From Flintibacter faecis (lineage in GTDB: Bacteria > Bacillota > Clostridia > Oscillospirales > Oscillospiraceae): a stretch of 64,000 nucleotides of DNA. Location of the stretch: positions 123,384-187,383 of the forward strand of contig NZ_JACOPN010000007.1 of the NCBI RefSeq assembly GCF_014287875.1. The letters are read 5' to 3'. Position numbers and translations under genes: made by a program. Below the pieces are notes generated by a model. It ran no database searches. It was not told the origin of the DNA and saw only the letters and a program-made list of their open reading frames with translations. Shown in pieces: positions 45,384 through 53,588 of this stretch. How positions within the stretch are numbered: position 1 is the first letter of the stretch; the number at the start of each line of letters is the position of its first letter.

Positions 45384-46277
45384 TCATTTTGTTCCCGCCC
45401 GCTGCGGTACCAGCCCAGCCAGCGTGCTCAATCTCTCCCCCGAGGCGGCCATTCTTGCGCAGATGCGGCCGGCGGCGGCGGGGGCGGACCACAGCCAGGG
45501 GCGGGCGGCGTACAGTCGGCGGGCCCGCTCCCCGTCCCGCTCCAGGGCCAGCACCTGCCCCCCATAGCACAGCGCTGCCGGGGCCGCCCACGGGGCCCGG
45601 ACCGAGGGCAGGGCGACGATCCCCCCGCCGTTTTCCATCTCGATCAGGGCCACCAGGGCCAGCAGGCGCTCCGGGGGGATGGGCGCTCCCGTCTCGTCCT
45701 GGGCCAGCAGGCAAAAGCCGCCCCGGGCGGTGAAAAAAGCGGGAATGCCGGGCCGCCACCGCTCCTCCACCTGCCAGCCCAGGGCGGAGAGCACCCGGCC
45801 CAAGTCCCGGTCCGCCCCCCGGTCTCCGGGCACCGCCGCCTGCCGATGCCGCCAGGGAGGGCCGCTCCGCCCCAGGGCCAGCTGCCGGGCGGTCTCCCCC
45901 GCCCACAGCCCTTCGGGAATATGGCGGACGGTCCAGGCTCCCCCCTCCGCTCCTGCCGCCGGGGGCTGGGACAGGGCCTCCTTTAACCGCCCCAGGGCCT
46001 CCGGGGCAAAGGGCAGCCCCAGGCGGTCGAACAGGTGGAGCCGGGGCGGGCCCTCCGTGTCAAAAAACAACAGGGCGGGCAGGCCCCACCGCCGGGCCGC
46101 CCAGCTCCCCTCCACCGGGCTGGTTAAATTGGGGAAGAGCTCCGCCCGGCCCCCCGCCGCCGCCACGCCCCCGGCGCAGGCTCTCACAAGATCCTCCCCC
46201 GCCCCGTCCGGGGTCCGGGCCAGGCCCACTCTCCCCCGGCGGGCCAGCACAAAACCCAGCTGCGCCAATTTTTCCAC
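45384..46277 (-). CDS. Hypothetical protein, possible degenerate phosphohexomutase relative
   Basis: 297 residues from a GTG start with AGAAGGGGG upstream, Arg/Ala/Gly rich. The middle (GGIVALPSVRAP, LLALVALIEMENGG) weakly recalls domains II-IV of phosphoglucomutase/phosphomannomutase, but the catalytic Ser-His loop and the metal-binding DGDGDR motif are absent. It could be a non-catalytic relative. A GC-rich inverted repeat at 45369-45402 overlaps its end and may terminate it. Confidence 0.6.
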   Translation of the reverse strand: MEKLAQLGFVLARRGRVGLARTPDGAGEDLVRACAGGVAAAGGRAELFPNLTSPVEGSWAARRWGLPALLFFDTEGPPRLHLFDRLGLPFAPEALGRLKEALSQPPAAGAEGGAWTVRHIPEGLWAGETARQLALGRSGPPWRHRQAAVPGDRGADRDLGRVLSALGWQVEERWRPGIPAFFTARGGFCLLAQDETGAPIPPERLLALVALIEMENGGGIVALPSVRAPWAAPAALCYGGQVLALERDGERARRLYAARPWLWSAPAAAGRICARMAASGERLSTLAGLVPQRAGTK

Positions 46278-46329
46278 ATGTTCGCCCCCTTCTGTGGATA
46301 ACCTGACGTTAGTATGGCTGAAAACCGCC

Positions 46330-46358
46330 TTGTCCCGGGGAGAAAAACCTGGTATCAT
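46330..46358 (+). promoter_or_regulatory. Promoter of the ArsC/Spx-like gene
   Basis: TTGTCC, 17-base spacer, TATCAT. A single perfect DnaA box (TGTGGATAA) lies upstream at 46293. Confidence 0.6.
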
Positions 46359-46389
46359 AGGGGAAACCAGACGGTGCGGGAGGACGACG

Positions 46390-46722
46390 ATGAACATTCA
46401 GATCTTTGGTGTGAAAAAGTGCTTTGACACGAAAAAAGCCCAGCGCTATTTCAAGGAGCGCCGGGTGAAGGTTCAGGATATCGACTTGAAGAAGATCGGC
46501 ATCAGCCGGGGGGAGCTGACCAGCGTCATCTCCGCCGTGGGTCTGGACGCTCTGGTGGACCCGGGGCACCCGGACGCCGCCCTGCTGGGCTATCTGGCCG
46601 ACAGTCAGGCGAAGGTCCAGCACATTCTGGAGGACCCCACCCTCCTGCGCACCCCCATCGTCCGCAACGGCCGCCAGGCCACGGTGGGGTATTGCCCGGA
46701 CGTGTGGGAGAGTTGGAAATAA
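46390..46722 (+). CDS. ArsC/Spx-family thioredoxin-fold protein
   Basis: 110 residues. N-terminal IFGVKKCFDTKKAQRYFKERRV with one active-site-position Cys, and LRTPIVRNGRQATVGY with the cis-Pro. The family includes arsenate reductase and Spx. There is no CxxC, so it is closer to the uncharacterised YffB-like group. No ars genes nearby. Confidence 0.88.
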   Translation: MNIQIFGVKKCFDTKKAQRYFKERRVKVQDIDLKKIGISRGELTSVISAVGLDALVDPGHPDAALLGYLADSQAKVQHILEDPTLLRTPIVRNGRQATVGYCPDVWESWK

Positions 46723-46757
46723 AAAAGTCTATTCGCCTTCCCCCAGGGGAAGCAAGA

Positions 46758-46789
46758 GAACCCCCCGCCGGGTGTCCGGCGGGGGTTAG
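46758..46789. terminator. Terminator between the ArsC-like gene and the lyase operon
   Basis: AACCCCCCGCCGG...CCGGCGGGGGTT stem in the convergent intergenic region. Confidence 0.75.
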
Positions 46790-46790
46790 C

Positions 46791-47036
46791 TTATTTGCAG
46801 AATTCCGATTTCCGAAACAGCGAGCGGAGCAGCACGATCCAGCCCCAGGAGATAGACAGGGTGGGCAGACAGGCCAGCAAAACGGCCTTCACCGGGTGGA
46901 TCTCGGAAAAGCAGATGGGTCCGAAAAACATGACGAACACCACCACCATCATCACCAGCAGGGTGATCTTCTCCATCCGGGTGTTGGGGGGCGTAAGAAA
47001 AATTTTCTTCAGATCGATCTCCACTTGCTTTTTCAT
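46791..47036 (-). CDS. Small two-helix membrane protein, third gene of the lyase operon
   Basis: 81 residues, basic/amphipathic N-terminus then two membrane segments (about 23-45 and 48-70). Its ATG follows the lyase stop by one base (TAATATG), so the two are translationally coupled. No family recognised. The position suggests a role in the same process, for example product export or transporter modulation. Confidence 0.65.
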   Translation of the reverse strand: MKKQVEIDLKKIFLTPPNTRMEKITLLVMMVVVFVMFFGPICFSEIHPVKAVLLACLPTLSISWGWIVLLRSLFRKSEFCK

Positions 47037-47037
47037 A

Positions 47038-48573
47038 TTACTTCAACGCTCCAGTCACAGATTCCACCGTGCGGATCAGACCGCCGGAGTGGATAAAGTC
47101 CTTCAGATACACGATATAGGGATACAGAAAGTCGTCCTGCTTCAGCACGGGCACATGCTTGGCGATCTCGTCCAGCACGGCCTGGGTGGCGGGGCTGCGC
47201 TTCACCTCCGGGTCCACGAACTGCTGCACCTGATAGGCGGACAGCAGCTCGATGGCCAGCACATACTCCAGCTTCTCCGCCATGGGGCCGGACTTCTTGC
47301 AGGCCAGATAGCCCATGGCCACATAGTCCTCCTGGTTGCAGCAGGTGGGGGTGTTGTCGATGGTGGCGGGGGTGGCCAGGCCGCGCATCTCGTTGATGAG
47401 GCCCGCCTGGGTATACTGGGGGATCATCAGGCCGGAGTTCAGGCCGGGGCTCGCAATGCAGAAGCTGGGGTAGCCGGACAGGGACTCGTCGATGATCCGG
47501 TTGTTCCGCCGCTCAGACATCTTGGCCAGAGAGACGGCGGCGATGCAGGCGGAATCCATCTCCATGCCCACATAGGCGGAGTCGGGGTTGCAGGCAGAGA
47601 TCACGTCCTGGCTGCCCTCCTCGGGCCACAGGATGGGGTTGTCACAGCAGGAGTTCATCTCGATCTCGATGGTCTCTTTGGCATCCCGGAAGGTCTTTTT
47701 GGCCGCACCGTGGAGCTGGGGGATGCACCGCAGGGACAGGGCATCCTGCACCCGGTGGCCCTGGTACTTCTCGATGATGCCGGAACCGGCCAGGATGCGG
47801 CGGACGTTCTCGGCGGTGTCCCCCTGGTCAGCGTGGGGGCGCACCTGCATCACCCGCGCGTCAAAGGCGTTCATCACGCCCTTCAGGGCCTCCAGCGACA
47901 TGGCCCCGACGATGTCTGCGGACTTGGCGGCCTTCTGGAAGTCGTAAAGGCCCAAAGCGGCCATGGCGGTGGCGGAGGTGGTGCCGGACACCAGGGCCAG
48001 GCCCTCCTTCGAGCTGAGGGTGATGGGCTCCAGACCGGCCTTTTTCAGGGCCTGGTCGCCGGGCAGCAGCTCGCCCTGGTAATAGGCCTTGCCCCGGCCG
48101 ATGAGCACCAGGGCCATGTGGGCCTCGGGGGACAGATAGCCCACGCTGCCGTCCCCGGGGGCCCAGGGGGTCAGACCCCGGTTCAGGAACTGGCGGTACT
48201 GCTCCAGCAGCTCCAGCCGCACGCCGCTGTAGCCCTGGCCCAGGTTCTGCAGGATCATCAGCATGATGCCCCGCACCCGCTCGATGCTCAGGGGCTCGCC
48301 CAGGGAGACGGAGTGGGACAGGATGATGTTCTCCTGCAGCTTGGCCGTCTCCTCCTTGCTGATGGCCTTGGTACACAGGGCGCCAAAGCCGGTGGTGACA
48401 CCGTACATCACCTTCTCCTCGTCCACCCAGCGCTCCACCAGCTGGCGGGACTTGTCCACCCGCCGGCAATAGTCGTGGGAGAACTCCACCTGTGCGCCCT
48501 CCCGGCACACAGCGATAAACTGCTCCATGGTGACGGGCTCACCCAGCACGATGGTTTTCTTTTCCGTGTTCAC
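47038..48573 (-). CDS. MIO-less histidine-ammonia-lyase homologue, candidate ergothionase
   Basis: 511 residues, GTG start with GGAGGT. The whole fold matches HAL/PAL lyases: YGVTTGFG (Tyr57), LSHS (His), SLRC (Arg) and NSCCDNP. But the MIO region reads GSVGYLSPEAHM near residue 142 where lyases have GSVGASGDLAPLAH, so the Ala-Ser-Gly that forms the cofactor is gone. The Asn of LxNGT is Ser (VSGTT), and the Tyr of QDxYSxR is Leu. Known ergothionases are HAL relatives without MIO that release trimethylamine from ergothioneine. The BCCT neighbour supports a trimethylammonium substrate. It is not expected to be a true HutH. Confidence 0.8.
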   Translation of the reverse strand: MNTEKKTIVLGEPVTMEQFIAVCREGAQVEFSHDYCRRVDKSRQLVERWVDEEKVMYGVTTGFGALCTKAISKEETAKLQENIILSHSVSLGEPLSIERVRGIMLMILQNLGQGYSGVRLELLEQYRQFLNRGLTPWAPGDGSVGYLSPEAHMALVLIGRGKAYYQGELLPGDQALKKAGLEPITLSSKEGLALVSGTTSATAMAALGLYDFQKAAKSADIVGAMSLEALKGVMNAFDARVMQVRPHADQGDTAENVRRILAGSGIIEKYQGHRVQDALSLRCIPQLHGAAKKTFRDAKETIEIEMNSCCDNPILWPEEGSQDVISACNPDSAYVGMEMDSACIAAVSLAKMSERRNNRIIDESLSGYPSFCIASPGLNSGLMIPQYTQAGLINEMRGLATPATIDNTPTCCNQEDYVAMGYLACKKSGPMAEKLEYVLAIELLSAYQVQQFVDPEVKRSPATQAVLDEIAKHVPVLKQDDFLYPYIVYLKDFIHSGGLIRTVESVTGALK

Positions 48574-48660
48574 AACGTACCTCCACACTGTGCTCCCCCG
48601 CCCGGGAGCACATTCTCCCAGGCGGCGGCACAGCAACTTCTTAACTTCAATGCTCCAAAC

Positions 48661-50244
48661 TTACTGCTCGATCTGGTCCACGCTGTCCACGATATCCTTC
48701 TTGGTCTCGGGGTCCAGGAAGAATACCTTGATGGCGGCAGCCACCTGAAGGATGAACACGATCAGGACCACCGCGCCGCCGCAGGCAGCCAGATACTTCA
48801 CGCCGTCCACGCCCTGGGCGCCGCCGCCGAAGGCCACCATGATGCAGGCAATGGCGCCGATGGACACGCCCCAGACGATCTTCTGCCACATAGCGGGCTC
48901 CTCGTCGTGGCGGGCGCCCTTGGTGCACAGGGCGGCGATGGTGGTGGACATGGTGTCAGCGGTGGTAGAGAAGGCGGCGATGAGGGAGATGATGACCACG
49001 GGGATGATGATCGCGCCCAGCGGCACATGCTTCAGGAACTCCCAGATACCGGCCACAGCGCCGCCGTCCTGGATGGCGGCAATGATGTCGGCCTTGCCGC
49101 TGATCTGCCAGTCCAGGGCGGTGCTGCCCCAAACGGCAAACCACACAAAGCCAAAGCCGGCGGGCAGCAGGAAGTTTACGGTCATGAACTGGCGCACGGT
49201 GCGGCCATAGGCGATCATGGCGAAGAAGATGCCCATCAGGGGGGCGTAGGCGATCCAGATGGCCCAGTCATACATGGTCCACCAGGTGACCAGGGCGGAG
49301 CCGCCCACCACATAGGGATCAAAGCCCCACATCCAGAAGCGGTCCAGCCAATAGCCCAGGCCCACGTTGGCCATGTTCAGGATATACACGGTGGGCCCGA
49401 TGATGAACAGCAGGATCAGCAGCACATAGAAGATCTTGGAGGTCAGACCGGCCAGCCACTTGATGCCCTTGTCCATGCCGGTCACGGAGGCGATGGTAAA
49501 GGTGGCGGTGATGATGGCGGTGAGGACGATCCACACCACAGGGCCCTGGGCCACGCCATAGGCGGCATACAGACCGGTGCCGATCAGCGCCAGGCCGGCA
49601 CCCAGAGAGGCGGCCAGACCCAGAGCGATGGCCAGCACGGACAGCACATCGATGAGCACCACCCAGATGCCCTTGGTGACCTTGTCGCCGAACAGGGGGG
49701 TGAGGGAGGCGGCCACGGTCAGGTCCTTTTTGCGGTTGAAGTACATATAGGCGATGAGCACGCCGGACAGGGCGTACATGGCATAGGGGATCACGGTCCA
49801 GTTATAGAAGCAGCGGCCCATGGCAAACCAGGCGGCCTCGTCAGACAGGGCCTCGATGCCATAGCCGTCCAGCTCGCCGTAGATGTTGCCGAAGTAGATC
49901 AGCACCTCGTTCACGCCATAGGTGATCAGGCCGGTGGCGATACCGCCGGTCAGGGTCATGGCGAACCAGGAACCGAAGGAGTACTTGGCCTTGGCCTCGG
50001 GGCCGCCGAAGCGGATCTTGCCCACCTTGCTGAAGGTCAGCATACAGGCCAGGACCAGCGTGACCATGGCCACCACCTGATACAGCCAGCCGAAGGTACT
50101 CAGGGACCAGCCGAAGATGGCGTTGGTCACAGAGGTCAGCCACTCGTTGTTGACGATGCCCAGAATGGCAGCGCCGCCGATGACCGCAAAGCAGGGAATA
50201 AATACATCCCAGCGGATCGGCTTCTGATTGGTTTCATGTTTCAT
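48661..50244 (-). CDS. BCCT-family transporter (betaine/carnitine/choline type)
   Basis: 527 residues, about twelve membrane segments. The BCCT signature region is present as TWWTMYDWAIWIAYAPLMGIFFAMIAYGRTVRQF, with Trp/Tyr residues that normally cradle quaternary ammonium groups. Family members carry glycine betaine, carnitine, choline and related trimethylammonium compounds by Na+/H+ symport or exchange. First gene of the operon; a sigma-54 promoter lies 80 bases upstream. In this context it probably imports the lyase substrate. Confidence 0.93.
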   Translation of the reverse strand: MKHETNQKPIRWDVFIPCFAVIGGAAILGIVNNEWLTSVTNAIFGWSLSTFGWLYQVVAMVTLVLACMLTFSKVGKIRFGGPEAKAKYSFGSWFAMTLTGGIATGLITYGVNEVLIYFGNIYGELDGYGIEALSDEAAWFAMGRCFYNWTVIPYAMYALSGVLIAYMYFNRKKDLTVAASLTPLFGDKVTKGIWVVLIDVLSVLAIALGLAASLGAGLALIGTGLYAAYGVAQGPVVWIVLTAIITATFTIASVTGMDKGIKWLAGLTSKIFYVLLILLFIIGPTVYILNMANVGLGYWLDRFWMWGFDPYVVGGSALVTWWTMYDWAIWIAYAPLMGIFFAMIAYGRTVRQFMTVNFLLPAGFGFVWFAVWGSTALDWQISGKADIIAAIQDGGAVAGIWEFLKHVPLGAIIIPVVIISLIAAFSTTADTMSTTIAALCTKGARHDEEPAMWQKIVWGVSIGAIACIMVAFGGGAQGVDGVKYLAACGGAVVLIVFILQVAAAIKVFFLDPETKKDIVDSVDQIEQ

Positions 50245-50325
50245 GTTGTGTCACCCGTATGTAAGCCGCAGCCGCGTCCTACATACACTCTCCTTTCTGT
50301 GTTATCCACACGCTTTATAAATACA

Positions 50326-50340
50326 GCAATTCCCGTGCCA
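50326..50340 (-). promoter_or_regulatory. Sigma-54 promoter of the BCCT-lyase operon
   Basis: Read leftward: TGGCACG, four bases, TTGC, an exact -24/-12 consensus. It lies 82 bases before the transporter start, facing away from the activator gene. Confidence 0.9.
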
Positions 50341-50501
50341 TTTCTTAAAAAATCACCTGAATTTTTTCTTTTTATTTATTTTATACAATTCCGCGCATTC
50401 TATTCTGTACATATTCGCCAGTTTCTTGCCACCTTGCTCCCTTTGTTTCGTGGGGACACATTCCCCGTCATCTCCGTCCTTTTTCGCTGTTCGTTCTTAT
50501 G

Positions 50502-50538
50502 TGCAATTTGTTTTTGCAGTATGCAAAAATAAATTGCA
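50502..50538. promoter_or_regulatory. Two 17-bp activator sites (UAS) between the divergent genes
   Basis: TGCAATTTGTTTTTGCA at 50502-50518 and TGCAAAAATAAATTGCA at 50522-50538. The second is the inverted form of the first with one mismatch; centres are 20 bases apart. They lie about 160-200 bases upstream of the -24 element and just before the activator's own -35. Confidence 0.8.
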
Positions 50539-50543
50539 TTTTC

Positions 50544-50572
50544 TTGACGAACAGGGGCGCGCGCTATATAAT
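50544..50572 (+). promoter_or_regulatory. Sigma-A promoter of the sigma-54 activator gene
   Basis: TTGACG, 17-base spacer, TATAAT. The adjacent UAS at 50522-50538 suggests autoregulation. Confidence 0.75.
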
Positions 50573-50625
50573 TCTATCATAAAATGCTCTGTCTCGTCTG
50601 GCCCTGTGTCAAAGGAGGATGCCCC

Positions 50626-52293
50626 TTGTACTTATTTGATGTCTTGTTCACCATCGGGCCCCGGGAGGAATTTCTCAGCCTGACCTGGGGCGGGGAGCAC
50701 GCCGCCCTGCCCTATCGCCCCATGTGTGAGCACTGGGTGGAGCAGCGCCACAAAATTTTTGAGGTGCTGCCCCTGCCCGACCAGCGCCCCGGCGGCAGTC
50801 TGGTGTGGAACGGGGAGCAGCTGGCCTATCTGCTGCTGCCCGCCCCGGAGGGAAAGCAATATCTGCTGCTGTCCTGGAACGCCAACACGGAGTTTCTGTA
50901 CACCCGGGCCCTGGATCAGCTCCCCTTCGGCGTGCAGATCTATGACAAGAACACCCACGCCGTCTATTTCAATCAGGCCAGCCGGGAGATCTCCCACATT
51001 CCCAGCGGCGTGAACATCACCGGGCGGCACCTGCTGGACATGTATGACCTGGAGGAGACGGTGAGCACCACCATGACCGCCCTGCGCACCCAGTCCCCGG
51101 TCATCGACCGGGTGGACCAGTTCTCGGTGGACAACGGCACGTTTATTGCCAGCGCTAACACCTCCTACCCCATTTTTCAAAACGGTCAGCTGTCCGGTGC
51201 GGTGACGTTTGAGCATACGGAAGAGACCATTCAAAAATATTATCAGAGCATCCAGGACACCCGCCAGGCGCTGAAGCACTTCTCCGGCAGCGCCGCCCCC
51301 GTCCGCTTCTCCGGCTATACCTTTGAAAACGTCATCGGCGGCAGCGAAAAGCTCCGCTCCGCCGCAGAGCTGGCCCAGCGGGTGGCCCCCCAGAACAGCC
51401 CCGTCATGCTGGTGGGAGAAACGGGCACGGGGAAAGAGATCTTCGCCCAGAGCATCCACCGCTCCAGCCCCCGGGCGGGGAAAAAATTCGTGGCCATCAA
51501 CTGCGCTGCCATCCCGGAGACCCTCATCGAAAGCCTGCTCTTCGGCACGGCCAAGGGCAGCTTCACCGGCAGCGAGGACAAGGCCGGCTATTTTGAGGAG
51601 GCCAGCGGCGGCACCCTGTTTCTGGACGAGCTGAATTCCATGAGTCTGGTCATGCAGTCCAAGCTGCTGCGGGTGCTGCAGGAGCGCACCTTCCGCCGGG
51701 TGGGCGGCAAAAAAGATCTGGAGCTGGACGTGCGCATCATCTCCTCCTGCAACGAGGACCCCTTCCAGACGGTGGAGGAGAACAAGTTCCGCCGGGACCT
51801 GTTCTACCGCCTGTCCTCCGTCATCATTGAGCTGCCCCCCCTGCGGGAGCACCTGGAGGACCTGGAGCAGCTGACCTGGTACCACCTGGAGCAGACCGCC
51901 TTTCAGTATGTCCACCGCATCACCCGCATCCAGCCCCAGGTCTATCAGCTGCTGCGGGCCTATCGCTGGCCGGGCAACGTGCGGGAGCTGTTCCATGTGC
52001 TGGACTACGCCCAGAACGTGGCCGACAGCGATGTGATGACGGTGGAGCATCTGCCCGCCTATCTCCGCAAGAACCAGGCCCCCGCTCCCCGGCAGAGCGC
52101 TCCTCTCACCCCCTCCGGCCATATCGACTTCTCCCACACCTCTCTCCAGGCCCTGATGGACGACTATGAGAAGGAGGTCATCACCCAGGCCCTGGACCGC
52201 TGCGGCTATAACATCTCCCAGACCGCCCAGGCCCTGGGCATCCTCCGCCAGAGCCTGCAATACCGCATCCGCAAATATGGGATCATCTTCTGA
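50626..52293 (+). CDS. PAS-containing sigma-54-dependent transcriptional activator
   Basis: 555 residues, TTG start with AAAGGAGG. A novel N-terminal segment (about 1-90) precedes a PAS domain (about 95-210; LPFGVQIYDKNTHAVYFNQASREIS). The AAA+ domain has Walker A GETGTGKE, GSFTGS in the GAFTGA loop that contacts sigma-54, and Walker B GTLFLDELNSM. The C-terminal Fis-type helix-turn-helix is NISQTAQALGILRQSLQYRIRKYG. It is divergent from the sigma-54 operon and almost certainly its activator, with the PAS domain as a possible substrate sensor. Confidence 0.95.
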   Translation: MYLFDVLFTIGPREEFLSLTWGGEHAALPYRPMCEHWVEQRHKIFEVLPLPDQRPGGSLVWNGEQLAYLLLPAPEGKQYLLLSWNANTEFLYTRALDQLPFGVQIYDKNTHAVYFNQASREISHIPSGVNITGRHLLDMYDLEETVSTTMTALRTQSPVIDRVDQFSVDNGTFIASANTSYPIFQNGQLSGAVTFEHTEETIQKYYQSIQDTRQALKHFSGSAAPVRFSGYTFENVIGGSEKLRSAAELAQRVAPQNSPVMLVGETGTGKEIFAQSIHRSSPRAGKKFVAINCAAIPETLIESLLFGTAKGSFTGSEDKAGYFEEASGGTLFLDELNSMSLVMQSKLLRVLQERTFRRVGGKKDLELDVRIISSCNEDPFQTVEENKFRRDLFYRLSSVIIELPPLREHLEDLEQLTWYHLEQTAFQYVHRITRIQPQVYQLLRAYRWPGNVRELFHVLDYAQNVADSDVMTVEHLPAYLRKNQAPAPRQSAPLTPSGHIDFSHTSLQALMDDYEKEVITQALDRCGYNISQTAQALGILRQSLQYRIRKYGIIF

Positions 52294-52317
52294 ACGTTTT
52301 CCCCTTTATCCCCATCA

Positions 52318-52354
52318 CAAAAACAGGGTGCCGCCTCAGCGCGGCACCCTGTTT
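52318..52354. terminator. Bidirectional terminator
   Basis: AAACAGGGTGCCGC...GCGGCACCCTGTTT between the convergent activator and GGDEF genes. Confidence 0.9.
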
Positions 52355-52356
52355 GC

Positions 52357-53421
52357 TTATTTTCCGGCGGTCTTATTTTCATACATCTCCCGGTCGGCCC
52401 GTTTGATGGCGCTGCCCGCGTCGGTCTCTGCCGGGTCGAAGGGGGTCATTCCCACGGCCACATCGGGCAGACAGGGCAGCTTCTCCCGCTCCGCCGCCAG
52501 CAGGGTCTTGAACTGCTCTGTCCGGGCCTGGGCTTGTGTCCGGTTCCCGTCAAAGATGACGCAGAACTCGTCCCCGCCGATGCGGTAGCATTGGCCCTCC
52601 CGGCCATAGGCCTGGTGCATGGCCCGGGCGATGGTCTGGAGCACCTGATCCCCCCGCTGGTGCCCATAGTGGTCGTTCACTTCTTTAAAGCGATTCACGT
52701 CCATCATCAGCAGGGTCACCGGGCAGCGGAGGCGGGCCAGCCGGCTGTCATAGCCCCGGCGGTTGCGCAGCCCGGTAAGGGCATCGGTGTTCTGCACCAC
52801 GCCGGAGTAATATAAATAGGTGAACATCACCGCAAAGGCCAGGCAGGGATAGTCCGCCCGGATCTGCCGGTTGCACAGGCGCATTCCCACCCCACTGACA
52901 AAAAACAGCAGGATCAGGGCCATGATATTGCCCCCGGCGGCCTGGTTCCGGCGGCTAAAGCACACCCCCTCCCAGATGAACACCAGGGCGGCGGTGAAAT
53001 AGACCGCCACGTAGATCCAATAAAGCTCCCCGTGGTAATAGGCATTGCGCTCGTCAAAGGCCACGATCAGGCCGAAGGGGGCGGCGGCCAGCTCCACCGC
53101 TACGTGGACGATGAGCAGCCATTTCAGCTGCCTGGCCCGGCCCTCCGCGTCCAGGGCCCGGAGAAATTCCACCGCCACAAAGGGGGCGATAGACAGCTCC
53201 AGCACCTTCACCCCCAGGTGCAGCCACCGCAGCCCGGGGCCGCTGCCGTCCAGAAGCACGGTCAGCCACTCCGCCCCGGCAGCGGCCACCACTGTGGCAA
53301 AAATCACCTGAAACTGCCGCTGCTTCTCCCGGTCCAGCCAGTCACTGCTTTGGACGATCAGGGCCATGATGCCCATGGCAAAGCAGGTGAGATAGATCAT
53401 CGCGCTGTAATAGGCCGTCAT
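52357..53421 (-). CDS. Membrane-bound diguanylate cyclase
   Basis: 354 residues. Seven hydrophobic segments (about 1-200) form a membrane sensor. A complete GGDEF domain follows: DALTGLRNRRGYD, DVNRFKEVNDHYGHQRGD, YRIGGDEFCVIF. It should make c-di-GMP from GTP; the signal is unknown. With the EAL protein at 26-28 kb it shows that the strain uses c-di-GMP. Confidence 0.92.
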   Translation of the reverse strand: MTAYYSAMIYLTCFAMGIMALIVQSSDWLDREKQRQFQVIFATVVAAAGAEWLTVLLDGSGPGLRWLHLGVKVLELSIAPFVAVEFLRALDAEGRARQLKWLLIVHVAVELAAAPFGLIVAFDERNAYYHGELYWIYVAVYFTAALVFIWEGVCFSRRNQAAGGNIMALILLFFVSGVGMRLCNRQIRADYPCLAFAVMFTYLYYSGVVQNTDALTGLRNRRGYDSRLARLRCPVTLLMMDVNRFKEVNDHYGHQRGDQVLQTIARAMHQAYGREGQCYRIGGDEFCVIFDGNRTQAQARTEQFKTLLAAEREKLPCLPDVAVGMTPFDPAETDAGSAIKRADREMYENKTAGK

Positions 53422-53538
53422 GGTGCTCCCCCTTTCTGTCCCATCCGTTGAAAAACGATCTCGCTTTTGTATCTTGTAAACAGCGCAATCATTTTACTGT
53501 ATCCTGTGGGAAGTTGCAAGAAGATTTTGCAAAAGCAC

Positions 53539-53576
53539 CCCCGGCTCACTGGTCCCGAAACCGGTGAGCCGGGGGC
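53539..53576 (-). terminator. Terminator of the lipoprotein gene
   Basis: CCCCCGGCTCAC...GTGAGCCGGGGG stem, T-rich leftward. Confidence 0.8.
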
Positions 53577-53588
53577 GTTTGTTGTCTG

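Noticed and set aside
45384..46277. Functional phosphoglucomutase
   Set aside because: Catalytic Ser loop and DGDGDR-type metal motif are absent; only a distant resemblance remains.
47038..48573. Ordinary histidine ammonia-lyase HutH of a histidine utilisation operon
   Set aside because: The MIO triad and two catalytic residues are missing and no hutU, hutI or ftcD genes are present.
46795..50532. 1245-codon rightward open frame opposite the lyase and transporter genes
   Set aside because: It has no ribosome site, its composition is His/Gly/Val-rich as expected for the complement of GC-rich codons, and it is antisense to two well-conserved genes.
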